The notes under the pieces: model-generated
What the model was told of the DNA's origin: nothing
Seen by the model: the letters and a program-made list of their open reading frames with translations, nothing else
Database searches by the model: none
NCBI GenBank assembly: GCA_046294915.1
Contig: JBKBOE010000004.1
Location: 1 to 61,801, forward strand
Reading direction: 5' to 3'
Length of the DNA: 61,801 bases
DNA from: UBA2336 sp046294915
Lineage (GTDB): Bacteria; Bacteroidota; Bacteroidia; Cytophagales; Cyclobacteriaceae
Position numbers and translations under genes: made by a program
In this document: in pieces, positions 17,577 to 25,964 of the stretch
How the letters are laid out: the number at the start of each line of letters is the position of its first letter
Numbering within the stretch: the first letter of the stretch is position 1

Positions 17577-20500
17577 TTAAAAAGTGAGATTAATGTTAAT
17601 TCCATAGCGCCTTAAAGTGGGCGATTGCAGTCCGGAGTACCCTTCATAACCACCAAACTGGTCGATGTCCACATCTTTTTTCTCAGCCCAGTACAACAGG
17701 TTCCGGCCAACCAGCGAAATGGTTGCCTGGTTAATGAATGTCCGCTCCAGCATACGTTTAGGAATAGTGTACCCTACAGTAACTTCACGAAGTTTTGCAT
17801 AGCTGCGGCTCATCAGGTTTGCTTCCTCATCGCGGTAATAGCGGCTGATGTAATCCTGCAGATATTCCGGAATATCATTTGGGGCAAAGGTTAATTCATC
17901 ATAATTGGTAATCTTCCCGGTGGGATCTGTTTCAATTGTTCCACCTGTAATTTTCACCCCAGGCCCAACATACGATTTGACGCCCAGAAAATCCTGGAAG
18001 CGGGCCTCCCCCATCTCTCCTTTTACGGTCTCGATATGACGGCCTCCGCGGAAAGTTTGCCGTTGAACATAATTCACCAACACACCGCCTACCCGGCCGT
18101 CAATCTGAACGGTGGCCACGAAATTCCGGTATGAGAATTTATTGATAAATGCCCAGCTCCAGTCCGGATTGAGGTTACCAAGAAATTGGGGTATCGGATT
18201 ACGAATTGGTTTTCCGGTATTGTCGTTTATCAGGTTTCCGTTAGGATCTTTATAAAAAGTATAGGCGTAGTATCTGTCAACCCGATCGCCAACCTTCAAG
18301 TAACTGTTGAAGCCATTAACGGACGGATTAAACCGGCTGGCGGGCAACCGGTCAACGCCCGGGTATATTTCGGCTAACACTTCCGTAAAGGTTGACCAGT
18401 TTGCTGTTACATCCCAGGTAAGTCCGTTTGCATTATTAAGCGGTCGTCCTGTTAAAACGATTTCAACACCTTTCCTGCGTGTTTTAATGCCATTTACAAG
18501 CGCTGAGGTGTAACCGGAAGTTTCAGAAAGTGGTAAGGAATAAATTTTCGGACCATCCAAACTATTAAAGTAAGTGAATTCAACACCTACCCGGTTATTG
18601 AAGAAACGGCTTTCAAGACCTGCCTCCATGGAAGAGCTGAATTCCGGCTTCAAACCAGGATTAGTAAGCACGTCTGAGTAATACCCTGCAGGCTGGTTAT
18701 TGTATACTAAAGGAGTGCTGTACACTGCCGCATTTTGATAACTTGGACCATCATACGGAGAGAGGTATGTAGATCCATACCCCAGCGGATTTCCGGTAAT
18801 GGAAACAGAGGGGATTGGCCCAATAAATGAGGAAGTAAGACCACCACCAACTTTGGCATACGAGCTACGAATTTTGATGTAGGAGATTGGCTCAGGTAAG
18901 TTTAGTAATTGGGTTGGTATAAAACTCAACGAAGCGGATGGATAAAAATAGGCATCGTTTGCCAGTGGCAGCGTTGAATTTTTGTCAACCCTGCCGGTTA
19001 AGGAGAGGTATAAGAATTTCCGGTAACCGACATCAGCAAATCCATAGGCACTATACACGGCCAGGGGTGCATAAAAATTAAATGCCCGTAACGGATTTAG
19101 CGTATTGTTGAAAGCATATAATCCAGGTACGTTCAGGTAATCGGTTGTTGTATAGCTTGAGCGATAGTTGAAGTTACGCAGGTTTCCACCCACCGAAGCC
19201 CGAATATCAAAATCAGTAACCTCTTTTTGATAGGTGATTAACACATCCGTATTATTCTCAAAAAGTGCCCTGTGGTCTTCGCGATAATCGCCTTTACCCT
19301 GTTCTCTGCCGTAGGTGGTGCCTGAATATGGAAATTTTTCATCTCTGAATATGTTGTATGAATTGATTTGCGTACGGGCCATCAGATCAAATGCATTACT
19401 AATCTGCCATTTAAGTGCAAGATGCCCGTACACATCGGTTTTGTAATGACCGCGTAGCCACTCTTTGGCCATAAACCACGGATTGTTGTAACGGGTATAT
19501 TCTGCATAAATCTGCTGAAGTCCTTCTTTGCCGGGCTGCCAGTAGTTGCGCATATCATTCACATCCCAATCAGCACCACCCCAAAGAATGATATTATAGA
19601 TCATACTGTTGGGTCCGTAAACAACATCCGGAAAATTATCGGTGAACTGCTTATTATAATTAAGGCTTGTTTCAAAGCGTACTTTAGGAGAAAAATCATA
19701 CCCTGCACTTACGTTGAAGTTATTGGTGTTTAACTGAGTATTGGGTACGATGCCGCGCTGGTAATTGTACGAAGTGGAGAAACGTAAATTATATTTGTCG
19801 CCATTTGCCGAAACCGCAATGTTGTTGGTTGAAAGAATTCCATTTTGCAGAAAGCGTTCCAAATTGTTCTTTCCACGGCTCACCCAAGGCGTTGGAATGA
19901 TGTGGGTTTCGTAGGGCGATGACAAATTGGGTAAAATAGTGTTATCAATTGTATAGGTATTATCCGGATCATATACCCCATCGTATTGCGGAAGCATCAA
20001 ACCAATATCGAGCGGAGGACCCCAGATATCATAATCCGAATCGTATAATCCCCCTCCCTTACCATCACCAAAAGCATAGCGGCCATGGTCTCCGGGGCCG
20101 TATTTATCCTGCACTTTTGGAATGGTTAAAAAACCATTGTCAACCATGAATGACGAATTGAACTCCACCGCAAAGCCTCTTTTGTCTTTCGTACCGTTTT
20201 TAGTGGTAATCTGAATGGCCCCATACTGGCCACGTGAGCCATACAAGGCAGAAGCATTTGGTCCTTTTAGTACGGTAATACTTTCTATATCATCCGGGCT
20301 GATGTTCCAGGTGTCTGACTGGATGGGCACACCATCAACCACAAACAGGGGTCTTTTTCCACGAAGAAAAACGTTGGGTGCACCCAGCAACTCGGCTGAT
20401 TGGGCAATGGTTAGCCCGGCCACTTTTCCGGTTAACGAGTTTACCGGGTTAGGTTCCCGGGCCTTTATCAGGTCAGTGCCTTTAACATCCTGAACAGCAT

Positions 20501-20897
20501 ATCCCAACGATCCTTTACTTTTTTCAATACCCAAAGCGGTTACAACCACTTCAGTTAACTGCGTGGCATCGGTGGCTAAGGTTACTTCAATACTTGAACG
20601 ACCGTTTAACTGAACCTCCTGCGTGGAAAAGCCAACGAATGAAAAAACAAGTGTAGTCTCTGCCGCAGGAACCGTTAATGTAAACGAGCCCTGCGCATCT
20701 GAAATCGTGCCCGTAGAAGTTCCCTTTACAAGGATATTCACCCCTGGCATAGGCGAACCATCTTCTGCTGATAATACTTTCCCCGATACGGCATACTGTG
20801 CCCATGCCTCGGGGGCTGATACAAGAAACAAAAGCAACAGTAGGAAAACCCGAAATAGCCTAAGGCTATCTCTTTTCTTCAGTAGAGTTTCAATCAT
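17577..20897 (-). CDS. SusC/RagA-family TonB-linked outer membrane transporter
   Basis: A 1106-residue TonB-dependent importer. Order of parts: signal peptide (to about residue 34), a CarboxypepD_reg-like beta sandwich (about 36-112, VSGKVLSAEDGSPMPGVNI), TonB box region EVVVTALG (about 115-123), plug domain with PLFVVDGVPI and ITVLKGPNASALYGSRG, then a 22-strand barrel ending with aromatic Phe (NINLTF). The plug loop before PLFVVDG is unusually short (NVFLRGKRPLFVVDG; most SusC proteins have about ten more residues here). It forms a pair with the following susD gene. About 308 bases separate it from the FAD oxidoreductase gene on the same strand. Confidence 0.96.
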   Translation of the reverse strand: MIETLLKKRDSLRLFRVFLLLLLFLVSAPEAWAQYAVSGKVLSAEDGSPMPGVNILVKGTSTGTISDAQGSFTLTVPAAETTLVFSFVGFSTQEVQLNGRSSIEVTLATDATQLTEVVVTALGIEKSKGSLGYAVQDVKGTDLIKAREPNPVNSLTGKVAGLTIAQSAELLGAPNVFLRGKRPLFVVDGVPIQSDTWNISPDDIESITVLKGPNASALYGSRGQYGAIQITTKNGTKDKRGFAVEFNSSFMVDNGFLTIPKVQDKYGPGDHGRYAFGDGKGGGLYDSDYDIWGPPLDIGLMLPQYDGVYDPDNTYTIDNTILPNLSSPYETHIIPTPWVSRGKNNLERFLQNGILSTNNIAVSANGDKYNLRFSTSYNYQRGIVPNTQLNTNNFNVSAGYDFSPKVRFETSLNYNKQFTDNFPDVVYGPNSMIYNIILWGGADWDVNDMRNYWQPGKEGLQQIYAEYTRYNNPWFMAKEWLRGHYKTDVYGHLALKWQISNAFDLMARTQINSYNIFRDEKFPYSGTTYGREQGKGDYREDHRALFENNTDVLITYQKEVTDFDIRASVGGNLRNFNYRSSYTTTDYLNVPGLYAFNNTLNPLRAFNFYAPLAVYSAYGFADVGYRKFLYLSLTGRVDKNSTLPLANDAYFYPSASLSFIPTQLLNLPEPISYIKIRSSYAKVGGGLTSSFIGPIPSVSITGNPLGYGSTYLSPYDGPSYQNAAVYSTPLVYNNQPAGYYSDVLTNPGLKPEFSSSMEAGLESRFFNNRVGVEFTYFNSLDGPKIYSLPLSETSGYTSALVNGIKTRRKGVEIVLTGRPLNNANGLTWDVTANWSTFTEVLAEIYPGVDRLPASRFNPSVNGFNSYLKVGDRVDRYYAYTFYKDPNGNLINDNTGKPIRNPIPQFLGNLNPDWSWAFINKFSYRNFVATVQIDGRVGGVLVNYVQRQTFRGGRHIETVKGEMGEARFQDFLGVKSYVGPGVKITGGTIETDPTGKITNYDELTFAPNDIPEYLQDYISRYYRDEEANLMSRSYAKLREVTVGYTIPKRMLERTFINQATISLVGRNLLYWAEKKDVDIDQFGGYEGYSGLQSPTLRRYGININLTF

Positions 20898-21205
20898 ACA
20901 TTTTTTGGTTTAGTGAATTTTGCGATGGTTTAGGATAAGGCAGAAAAAATGCTTCAGCCGAAAGCAAAATTCAGAAAGTGAACTGATGCTGTAGTGACAG
21001 CCCAGTTACCAATTTATGAAATTTCTAAAGCAAGGTGATCGTAATGTGATATCCCGGATGCTTAACTCATTGAACTATCGCTGCCGGCAGAACAATAACT
21101 AAAAAGATACTTTACAAAAAAGTAATATATACCGGGCATACATTCACCTAATAGTTGTGTGATTAGCTGAACATGGTAAGGCGTTAAAAAAATGGTTTAC
21201 TGAAA
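20898..21205. other. 308-base intergenic region upstream of susC
   Basis: AT-rich and without a convincing ORF. It should hold the susC promoter, but I found no exact TAnnTTTG on the minus strand. A 10-base palindrome CTGCCGGCAG lies at about 21081-21090. No riboswitch or terminator was recognised. Confidence 0.4.
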
Positions 21206-22342
21206 TCAGAGTTTATCCACTACCTCTTCGGCCAATCCAAAGCTCAACGTCATGCCTGCGCCTCCTAAACCATTAATTACCGTAACACCCGCTTCAGGCT
21301 TTACCACCATATCCAGAGCTCCGTTAAGCAACTTGGGGTAAATTCCATGCCAACGTTCGGTAACGCGTAAATTATCAGTATGTACAAATCGGGACAAATA
21401 ATCCCATATTAATTTATTGATATGCTCACTATCAAACGGATCATGGGTAGTGGCATACTCATGCGAATCCCCGATGATTAGTTCACCCTCAGCATTTTGT
21501 GCAACTAAAACATGAATTCCATATTTTTTAAAATCACTATTCTCCCTATCGTAGCGGGCATCTAGTAACGACAACGAAGGACATTGCGAAAAGGCAGGAT
21601 AATGACGTAAAGTAAGGCCGGAGCACAGACTTGGGCCCAGGGCTTTGGTCTGATGAATAAATTCTGCCCGCATCATTTGCAGTTTACACTTTGTTATGTG
21701 CTGTTTATCAAACAATTGCGGATAAAGTGTTTGAAAATCGGTGCCGCTGCAAATCAGTACATGATCTACGCGCCAACATTCCTCATCGGTGAACACCTCC
21801 GGAAAGGCAATATCCTTTACCTGCTTGCCGAACCGAAGAATCAACCCATATTTTTCACGAAGCCATAATGGAATTCTACGGATAACCTGCCGGGAATAAA
21901 CGGTACATTCTGTATTACTGAACATACCTCCCTTCAGTCCGCTTTTGTTAACCAAGGGTGCCATTGCGATAACTTCTGCTGGCGTTAATAGCCGAACAGA
22001 ATACCCGGCCTCGTTATGCAAATGCAAAAATTCTTCGAGCACAGACAACTCGTCATTGGTATAAGCAAGATGCATTGAGCCATTCGTAGTAAGCCAGATA
22101 CCCGCTTCTTTTGAAATAGTAAGCCAGTGCTGGCGGCTCCGCATGGCACGGTTCAGGCCAACCCCAGGCAACTGCCCCACAGGCCAGATTAACCCAAAGT
22201 TTCTGACGGATGCCCCAATGGCGTACTCATCGCGGTCAAAAAGTACAACGGTATATCCTTTACGCAAAGCCATATAGGCATGAGCTAATCCTACGATGCC
22301 AGCACCAATAATGGCTATAGCAGCGGTATGTTTCCTTTTCAT
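21206..22342 (-). CDS. FAD-dependent oxidoreductase, TIGR03364 (phosphonate-associated) type
   Basis: A 378-residue DAO-fold flavoenzyme. The Rossmann motif IIGAGIVGLAHA (about 10-21) binds FAD; family hallmarks are GASVRNFGLIWPVGQ (about 45-59), GSMHLAYTNDE, and the C-terminal INGLGGAGMTLSFGLAEE. Members of this clade recur in phosphonate gene clusters, and related enzymes have been reported to oxidise 2-aminoethylphosphonate or its N-alkyl forms toward phosphonoacetaldehyde (recalled, not checked). That product would feed the PhnX-like hydrolase at 24386. No signal peptide, so it is cytoplasmic. It is divergent from the DUF5690 transporter (136 bases apart) and lies upstream of susC on the same strand. 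Confidence 0.87.
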   Translation of the reverse strand: MKRKHTAAIAIIGAGIVGLAHAYMALRKGYTVVLFDRDEYAIGASVRNFGLIWPVGQLPGVGLNRAMRSRQHWLTISKEAGIWLTTNGSMHLAYTNDELSVLEEFLHLHNEAGYSVRLLTPAEVIAMAPLVNKSGLKGGMFSNTECTVYSRQVIRRIPLWLREKYGLILRFGKQVKDIAFPEVFTDEECWRVDHVLICSGTDFQTLYPQLFDKQHITKCKLQMMRAEFIHQTKALGPSLCSGLTLRHYPAFSQCPSLSLLDARYDRENSDFKKYGIHVLVAQNAEGELIIGDSHEYATTHDPFDSEHINKLIWDYLSRFVHTDNLRVTERWHGIYPKLLNGALDMVVKPEAGVTVINGLGGAGMTLSFGLAEEVVDKL

Positions 22343-22478
22343 GATTTAAAAGTTTCAATTTCATGCTTTAAGGTTAAAATAGTTGAATATTATATTTATT
22401 CTTCTGTTAATCTTTCCTTCTCGCTCAATCAGTTGATGAAAAAGAAAACATCTTCGGAGCTGACTAACCGGCAAGGTA

Positions 22479-23810
22479 TTGACTACTGCCAAACCTATTC
22501 ATCCTTTAACCCGATGGTTAAACTCCTGCCATCCGGTGTGGTTTACCGTTTATGCTTCGGTTACTGCGTTTTGCCTGTACACGTGCGTGTACGCATTTCG
22601 GAAACCGTTTACGGCAGGCTCCTACGAAATGCTGGGTATAGGGTACAAGGAGTGGATGGTGATTGCCCAGGTTATTGGGTATGCGCTTTCTAAGTTTATA
22701 GGCATTAAAATTATTTCTGAAATTACAACCCATTCCCGCGCCACTGGAATAATCGTGCTTATTTTAACCGCTGGTTTATCCTGGCTTATGTTTGGGCTGG
22801 TTAAAGCCCCCTACAACTTACTTTTTCTGTTTACTAACGGTTTACCGCTTGGCATGGTATGGGGCATGGTATTCAGTTATCTGGAAGGAAGAAGGATGAC
22901 CGAGGTACTTGGGGCAGCATTGTCGGTAAGTTTTATCTTTTCATCAGGCATGTGTCGTACCACCGGTGCTTTACTTATTCAGGAGTGGCACGTGGCTGAA
23001 ACCTGGATGCCCGCAATAGCCAGTATGATTTTTACGATTCCATTATTTGCCTGTTTGTGGTTGATTGAAAAATTACCTCCTCCAACCCGGTTAGATGAGC
23101 AACTTCGAACCAAGCGGCAGCCAATGAATAAAAGACAGCGCAGAGAATTTTTGTTAACCTTTTTTCCGGGCATTGTTTTATTTGTAATGGCTTATGTGTT
23201 GCTTACCACCTTTCGCGATTTCAGGGATAACTTTTCTGCAGAAGTATGGAAAGGACTGTATGGGGGAGCTTCGCCAGCAATTTACACACAAACTGAAATA
23301 CCAATTTCCATAGTGGTGCTGATTGTTATGGGCAGCCTCATAATGATCCGTAACAATAAACTGGCACTTCAGGTTAACCACCTGATTATCGCATGCGGCA
23401 TGTTGCTTATCGGGTTAAGTACCCTTTTGTTTGATTGGCACCTGCTCTCTGCGCCTCTTTGGATGACTTTAATAGGACTGGGCCTGTATTTAGGGTATGT
23501 TCCATTCAACAGCATTTTTTTTGATCGGTTGATTGCGGCTTTTCAGTATGTTGGTACCGTGGGCTTCATTATGTACGTAGCTGACGCATTCGGCTACCTG
23601 GGAAGCGTTGGCGTTATTTTATTTAAAAAAACCATTCACAACGAATTAAGCTGGCTGGAAATATTCATAACCTCAGGTTACATTATTTCAATAACAGGAT
23701 TGCTTTTAATTCTCGCATCTATGATTTATTTCCAGCGGAAACACCGGAAATTAATGGATCCGAAGCTGGCGGAATCGCCTCCTCCCATTCCTCATTACAA
23801 AATTGCATAA
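22479..23810 (+). CDS. DUF5690-family MFS transporter (candidate organophosphonate permease)
   Basis: A 443-residue inner-membrane carrier with about 12 helices. The first helix ends in YAFRKPFTAG (Arg41), followed by GYKEWMVIAQVIGYALSKFIG. This resembles the GlpT/UhpT organophosphate antiporters, where the Arg in helix 1 (VRKNF in GlpT) binds phosphate. In the second half, YVLLTTFRDFRDNF (Arg246, Arg249) sits where GlpT has its other phosphate-binding Arg. These parallels are my reading, not a computed alignment. The start is TTG at 22479; no in-frame ATG precedes the first helix. The 3' end overlaps the convergent secreted-protein gene by 92 bases. Divergent from the FAD enzyme, it is a candidate permease for the phosphonate substrate. 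Confidence 0.85.
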   Translation: MTTAKPIHPLTRWLNSCHPVWFTVYASVTAFCLYTCVYAFRKPFTAGSYEMLGIGYKEWMVIAQVIGYALSKFIGIKIISEITTHSRATGIIVLILTAGLSWLMFGLVKAPYNLLFLFTNGLPLGMVWGMVFSYLEGRRMTEVLGAALSVSFIFSSGMCRTTGALLIQEWHVAETWMPAIASMIFTIPLFACLWLIEKLPPPTRLDEQLRTKRQPMNKRQRREFLLTFFPGIVLFVMAYVLLTTFRDFRDNFSAEVWKGLYGGASPAIYTQTEIPISIVVLIVMGSLIMIRNNKLALQVNHLIIACGMLLIGLSTLLFDWHLLSAPLWMTLIGLGLYLGYVPFNSIFFDRLIAAFQYVGTVGFIMYVADAFGYLGSVGVILFKKTIHNELSWLEIFITSGYIISITGLLLILASMIYFQRKHRKLMDPKLAESPPPIPHYKIA

Positions 23811-24327
23811 TACGAATGGCATCGGCCGGGTTATTTGCATTAAGCGATTGTGTTTTCATAAAGGCCAGCAGCTTATCGCCAAATTGCGATTTAAGTATGG
23901 GGTAAATCCGGGTTCTGAATTTTTGTAACGGAATCCATTCATTGTAGAGCTGACATATATACTCGTAATCCGAGTCATGCTCATATTTGTTATCGGCCCA
24001 TTTACTTTTTCTGTAAAGCGAAATATAACCTCGAAATATAATTTCATAGGCTGTTGGATAACCTGTTTTCGGATCGGGCTTAAATTCAAATTTTCGGTTC
24101 ATATTTAAATCCGCATCGTAATAAAATATGTACTTCAACCGATGGGGTAAGTAAACCTGAAGGCCGCTGTCTAGCACCTGAAAAACGGTAGCCATTTTAT
24201 GGTCAATTAAAAAGCAGCCGGAATGAACCTCGTTTGATTGAAAGACCACCGCGCCCTCAACTGCCCGGATGTTTTGCGCACTTATGGTTAAAGGAAATAA
24301 AACCGTTAAAAACAATAGCATTCTCAC
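23719..24327 (-). CDS. Exported protein of unknown function in the phosphonate locus
   Basis: A 202-residue protein with a clear signal peptide (MLLFLTVLFPLTISAQ, cleavage after SAQ). The mature part starts with beta strands (EGAVVFQSNEVHSGCFLI, KYIFYYDADLNMNRKFEF), which resembles a widespread group of uncharacterised Bacteroidota secreted proteins, and ends with helices. No catalytic motif is seen. Its last 92 bases lie over the end of the transporter gene on the other strand. It follows the PhnX-like gene on the same strand after 58 bases, so it could be co-transcribed with it. A role in phosphonate use is only a guess from position. Confidence 0.72.
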   Translation of the reverse strand: MRMLLFLTVLFPLTISAQNIRAVEGAVVFQSNEVHSGCFLIDHKMATVFQVLDSGLQVYLPHRLKYIFYYDADLNMNRKFEFKPDPKTGYPTAYEIIFRGYISLYRKSKWADNKYEHDSDYEYICQLYNEWIPLQKFRTRIYPILKSQFGDKLLAFMKTQSLNANNPADAIRIMQFCNEEWEEAIPPASDPLISGVSAGNKS

Positions 24328-24356
24328 TTCATAGTTAACTTAATGTTAATATGAAG
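24327..24356. promoter_or_regulatory. Inverted repeat upstream of the exported protein gene
   Basis: CTTCATA and TATGAAG, 16 bases apart, with several GTTAA/TTAAC half-repeats inside and beside. It lies directly upstream of the start codon at 24327 and could be an operator. Support is the symmetry only. Confidence 0.3.
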
Positions 24357-24385
24357 TTAAGTAAATGTAAAGAACCGTCAAAGTA

Positions 24386-25066
24386 TCATATTCCGATAAT
24401 GGGAAGTAGTTCGGTAAGGTGGGAAATGAGTTTATGGTGAGGGTATTGACTTAGTTCTTCTTTCGAATAAGCACCGGTGGTTATGCCCACAACTAAACCG
24501 CATCCGGCAGCAATTCCCTCTTGCAAATCCGAGGCGGTGTCGCCAACCTTTACAACCTGGTTGGCCTGGGTAACACCGGATAGTTCCATGGCTCTAAAAA
24601 TCATATCTGCATTTGGCCTGCCTAATGGAACCTCATCGCTGGTAACACTTGCCGTCACCAATCCTTTCTTTACCCAGCCCATCCTATCCAACAACGCATT
24701 GGTAATGGCCCGATCGAAACCTGTGTCAATGGCCACTTTAATTCCAGATTTTTGAAGTTCGGTAAAGACAAAACTGGCACCATCCTTTTCCGTTACTGTG
24801 TGGTCGTTACGATAAAATTCCTGCATGCGGACAGTAAACCGGTTATGAATCGCATTAGCTAATTCATCGCTGTTTACATGATTATGCCGAAGCAATAGTT
24901 TTATAGCAACCGGTTTGGGAATTCCCATAACGTGGGCAGCTTCACGCAGTGAAATATTTACATCATACTCTGCCAGGGTAAGTTGAAGCATACGTGCCAC
25001 ATCCTGATTATCGTGTACTGTAGTACCGGCTAAGTCAAAAACAATTAACTGAAACTGAGTAGGCAT
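24386..25066 (-). CDS. Phosphonatase-like HAD hydrolase (PhnX-related)
   Basis: A 226-residue HAD enzyme expected to split phosphonoacetaldehyde into acetaldehyde and phosphate. Motif I is DLAGTTVHDN (Asp11 nucleophile, Ala13 where most HADs have Asp), just as PhnX has DWAGTTV. In the cap, MGIPKP puts Lys51 at the place of the Schiff-base Lys53 of Bacillus PhnX (MGLLK), so the special C-P chemistry looks possible. Motif III/IV is KVGDTASDLQEG. It matches the phosphonatase-like clade TIGR03351 in style. I chose Met at 25064-25066 (MPTQFQLIVFD); an in-frame ATG at 25087 would add 7 residues. It is divergent from the PhnZ-like gene, about 147 bases apart. Confidence 0.85.
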   Translation of the reverse strand: MPTQFQLIVFDLAGTTVHDNQDVARMLQLTLAEYDVNISLREAAHVMGIPKPVAIKLLLRHNHVNSDELANAIHNRFTVRMQEFYRNDHTVTEKDGASFVFTELQKSGIKVAIDTGFDRAITNALLDRMGWVKKGLVTASVTSDEVPLGRPNADMIFRAMELSGVTQANQVVKVGDTASDLQEGIAAGCGLVVGITTGAYSKEELSQYPHHKLISHLTELLPIIGI

Positions 25067-25213
25067 AAGTCGAAAAGTACTCATCACTCAGCAGCACCAC
25101 CAAAAAGCAGGCATGAATTAACCTTTAATCTTCAATTGAAAACTTTACATAGAATTAAAACCCGTGATATATTCAGCATAAGCATCAATACCTAAATTGA
25201 GATAAAAGAAAAT

Positions 25214-25792
25214 ATGAATAACGCCACTGCTGTTGTCAATGAATTATTTGATCTCTGTATTAAACATGGTGCGCAGGAATACCATGGCGAACCGGTTTCT
25301 CAGTTAGAGCACATGTCGCAAAGCGCCCAACTTGCCATACAAAATGGGTGCGATGATGAAATCATTCTGGCTGCTTTTTTTCACGACATAGGTCATATTT
25401 GCAAAAGTGCAAATCCCGAAAACGCCATGGCGGATTGGGGTATTATCGATCATGAAAAAGCTGGTGCTGATTTTTTACGAATGAAAGGTTTTCCGGAAAA
25501 AATTATACATCTGGTTGAAAGTCACGTACAAGCCAAACGCTATCTTACTTTTAAATCTCCACGCTATTATGACCAACTCAGCGAGGCCAGCAAAAAGACG
25601 CTTGCGTTTCAGGGAGGACCTATGACCCCACAAGAAGCCCTTGCCTTTGAGAGTGACCCATTGCACCAAATAAGTCTTCAACTTCGTAAGTGGGATGAAC
25701 AGGCCAAACTGCCTAATATTCCACTAATGGATCTCAATGTTTTAAGAAGCATATCTTTACGTGTGCTGGAGAATAACTCTTCGCGATTATAA
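25214..25792 (+). CDS. PhnZ-like HD-domain di-iron oxygenase (phosphonate-associated)
   Basis: A 192-residue HD protein. PhnZ oxidises (R)-1-hydroxy-2-aminoethylphosphonate to glycine and phosphate with a mixed-valence di-iron centre. The six expected ligands are in place with PhnZ-like spacing: His33, His57-Asp58 (FFHDIGH), His80 (IDHE), His104 (ESHVQAKR) and Asp161 (RKWDEQ). The Tyr23-x-x-Glu26 pair (EYHGEP) matches the PhnZ Tyr24/Glu27 substrate gate, and Lys108 and Ser126 also fall at positions I recall as phosphonate contacts. It fits the group named phosphonate-degradation-associated HDIG proteins (TIGR03276). No PhnY-type dioxygenase lies in the window, so the hydroxylated substrate would have to be imported or made elsewhere. 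Confidence 0.88.
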   Translation: MNNATAVVNELFDLCIKHGAQEYHGEPVSQLEHMSQSAQLAIQNGCDDEIILAAFFHDIGHICKSANPENAMADWGIIDHEKAGADFLRMKGFPEKIIHLVESHVQAKRYLTFKSPRYYDQLSEASKKTLAFQGGPMTPQEALAFESDPLHQISLQLRKWDEQAKLPNIPLMDLNVLRSISLRVLENNSSRL

Positions 25793-25833
25793 ATCGCACT
25801 GCTCCCTGTGAAAGGGGGGTGAAAATCCGTTGA

Positions 25834-25869
25834 AATAAAAAATCCCGGCTATCGTTCCATAACCGGGAT
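25834..25869 (-). terminator. Terminator of tRNA-Arg
   Basis: On the minus strand an 11-base stem (ATCCCGGTTAT / ATAGCCGGGAT, one wobble) with a 6-base loop is followed by a T run. It begins 7 bases after the tRNA 3' end. Confidence 0.85.
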
Positions 25870-25875
25870 GCGTAG

Positions 25876-25949
25876 TGCACTCGCAGGGATTCAAACCCCG
25901 AACCTCTTGATCCGTAGTCAAGTGCTCTATTCAGTTGAGCTACGAGTGC
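25876..25949 (-). tRNA. tRNA-Arg (anticodon ACG)
   Basis: A 74-base cloverleaf: acceptor stem GCACTCG / CGAGTGC with discriminator A, D stem GCTC/GAGC, anticodon stem CTTGA/TCAAG with loop CTACGGA (anticodon ACG), and T stem CGGGG/CCCTG with loop TTTGAAT. The 3' CCA is not encoded. The gene has a promoter at 25965-25994 and a terminator at 25834-25869. Confidence 0.97.
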
Positions 25950-25964
25950 AGAAAAAAAGGAGTG

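Noticed and set aside
22328..22693. 121-codon frame overlapping the transporter start
   Set aside because: The DUF5690 frame explains the region and begins its first helix here; the alternative has no membrane or domain pattern that fits.
22979..22996. TGGCAC-like sigma-54 half sites in coding DNA (for example near 12811 and 22986)
   Set aside because: They lie inside genes, lack the paired TTGC element at the right spacing and are expected by chance.
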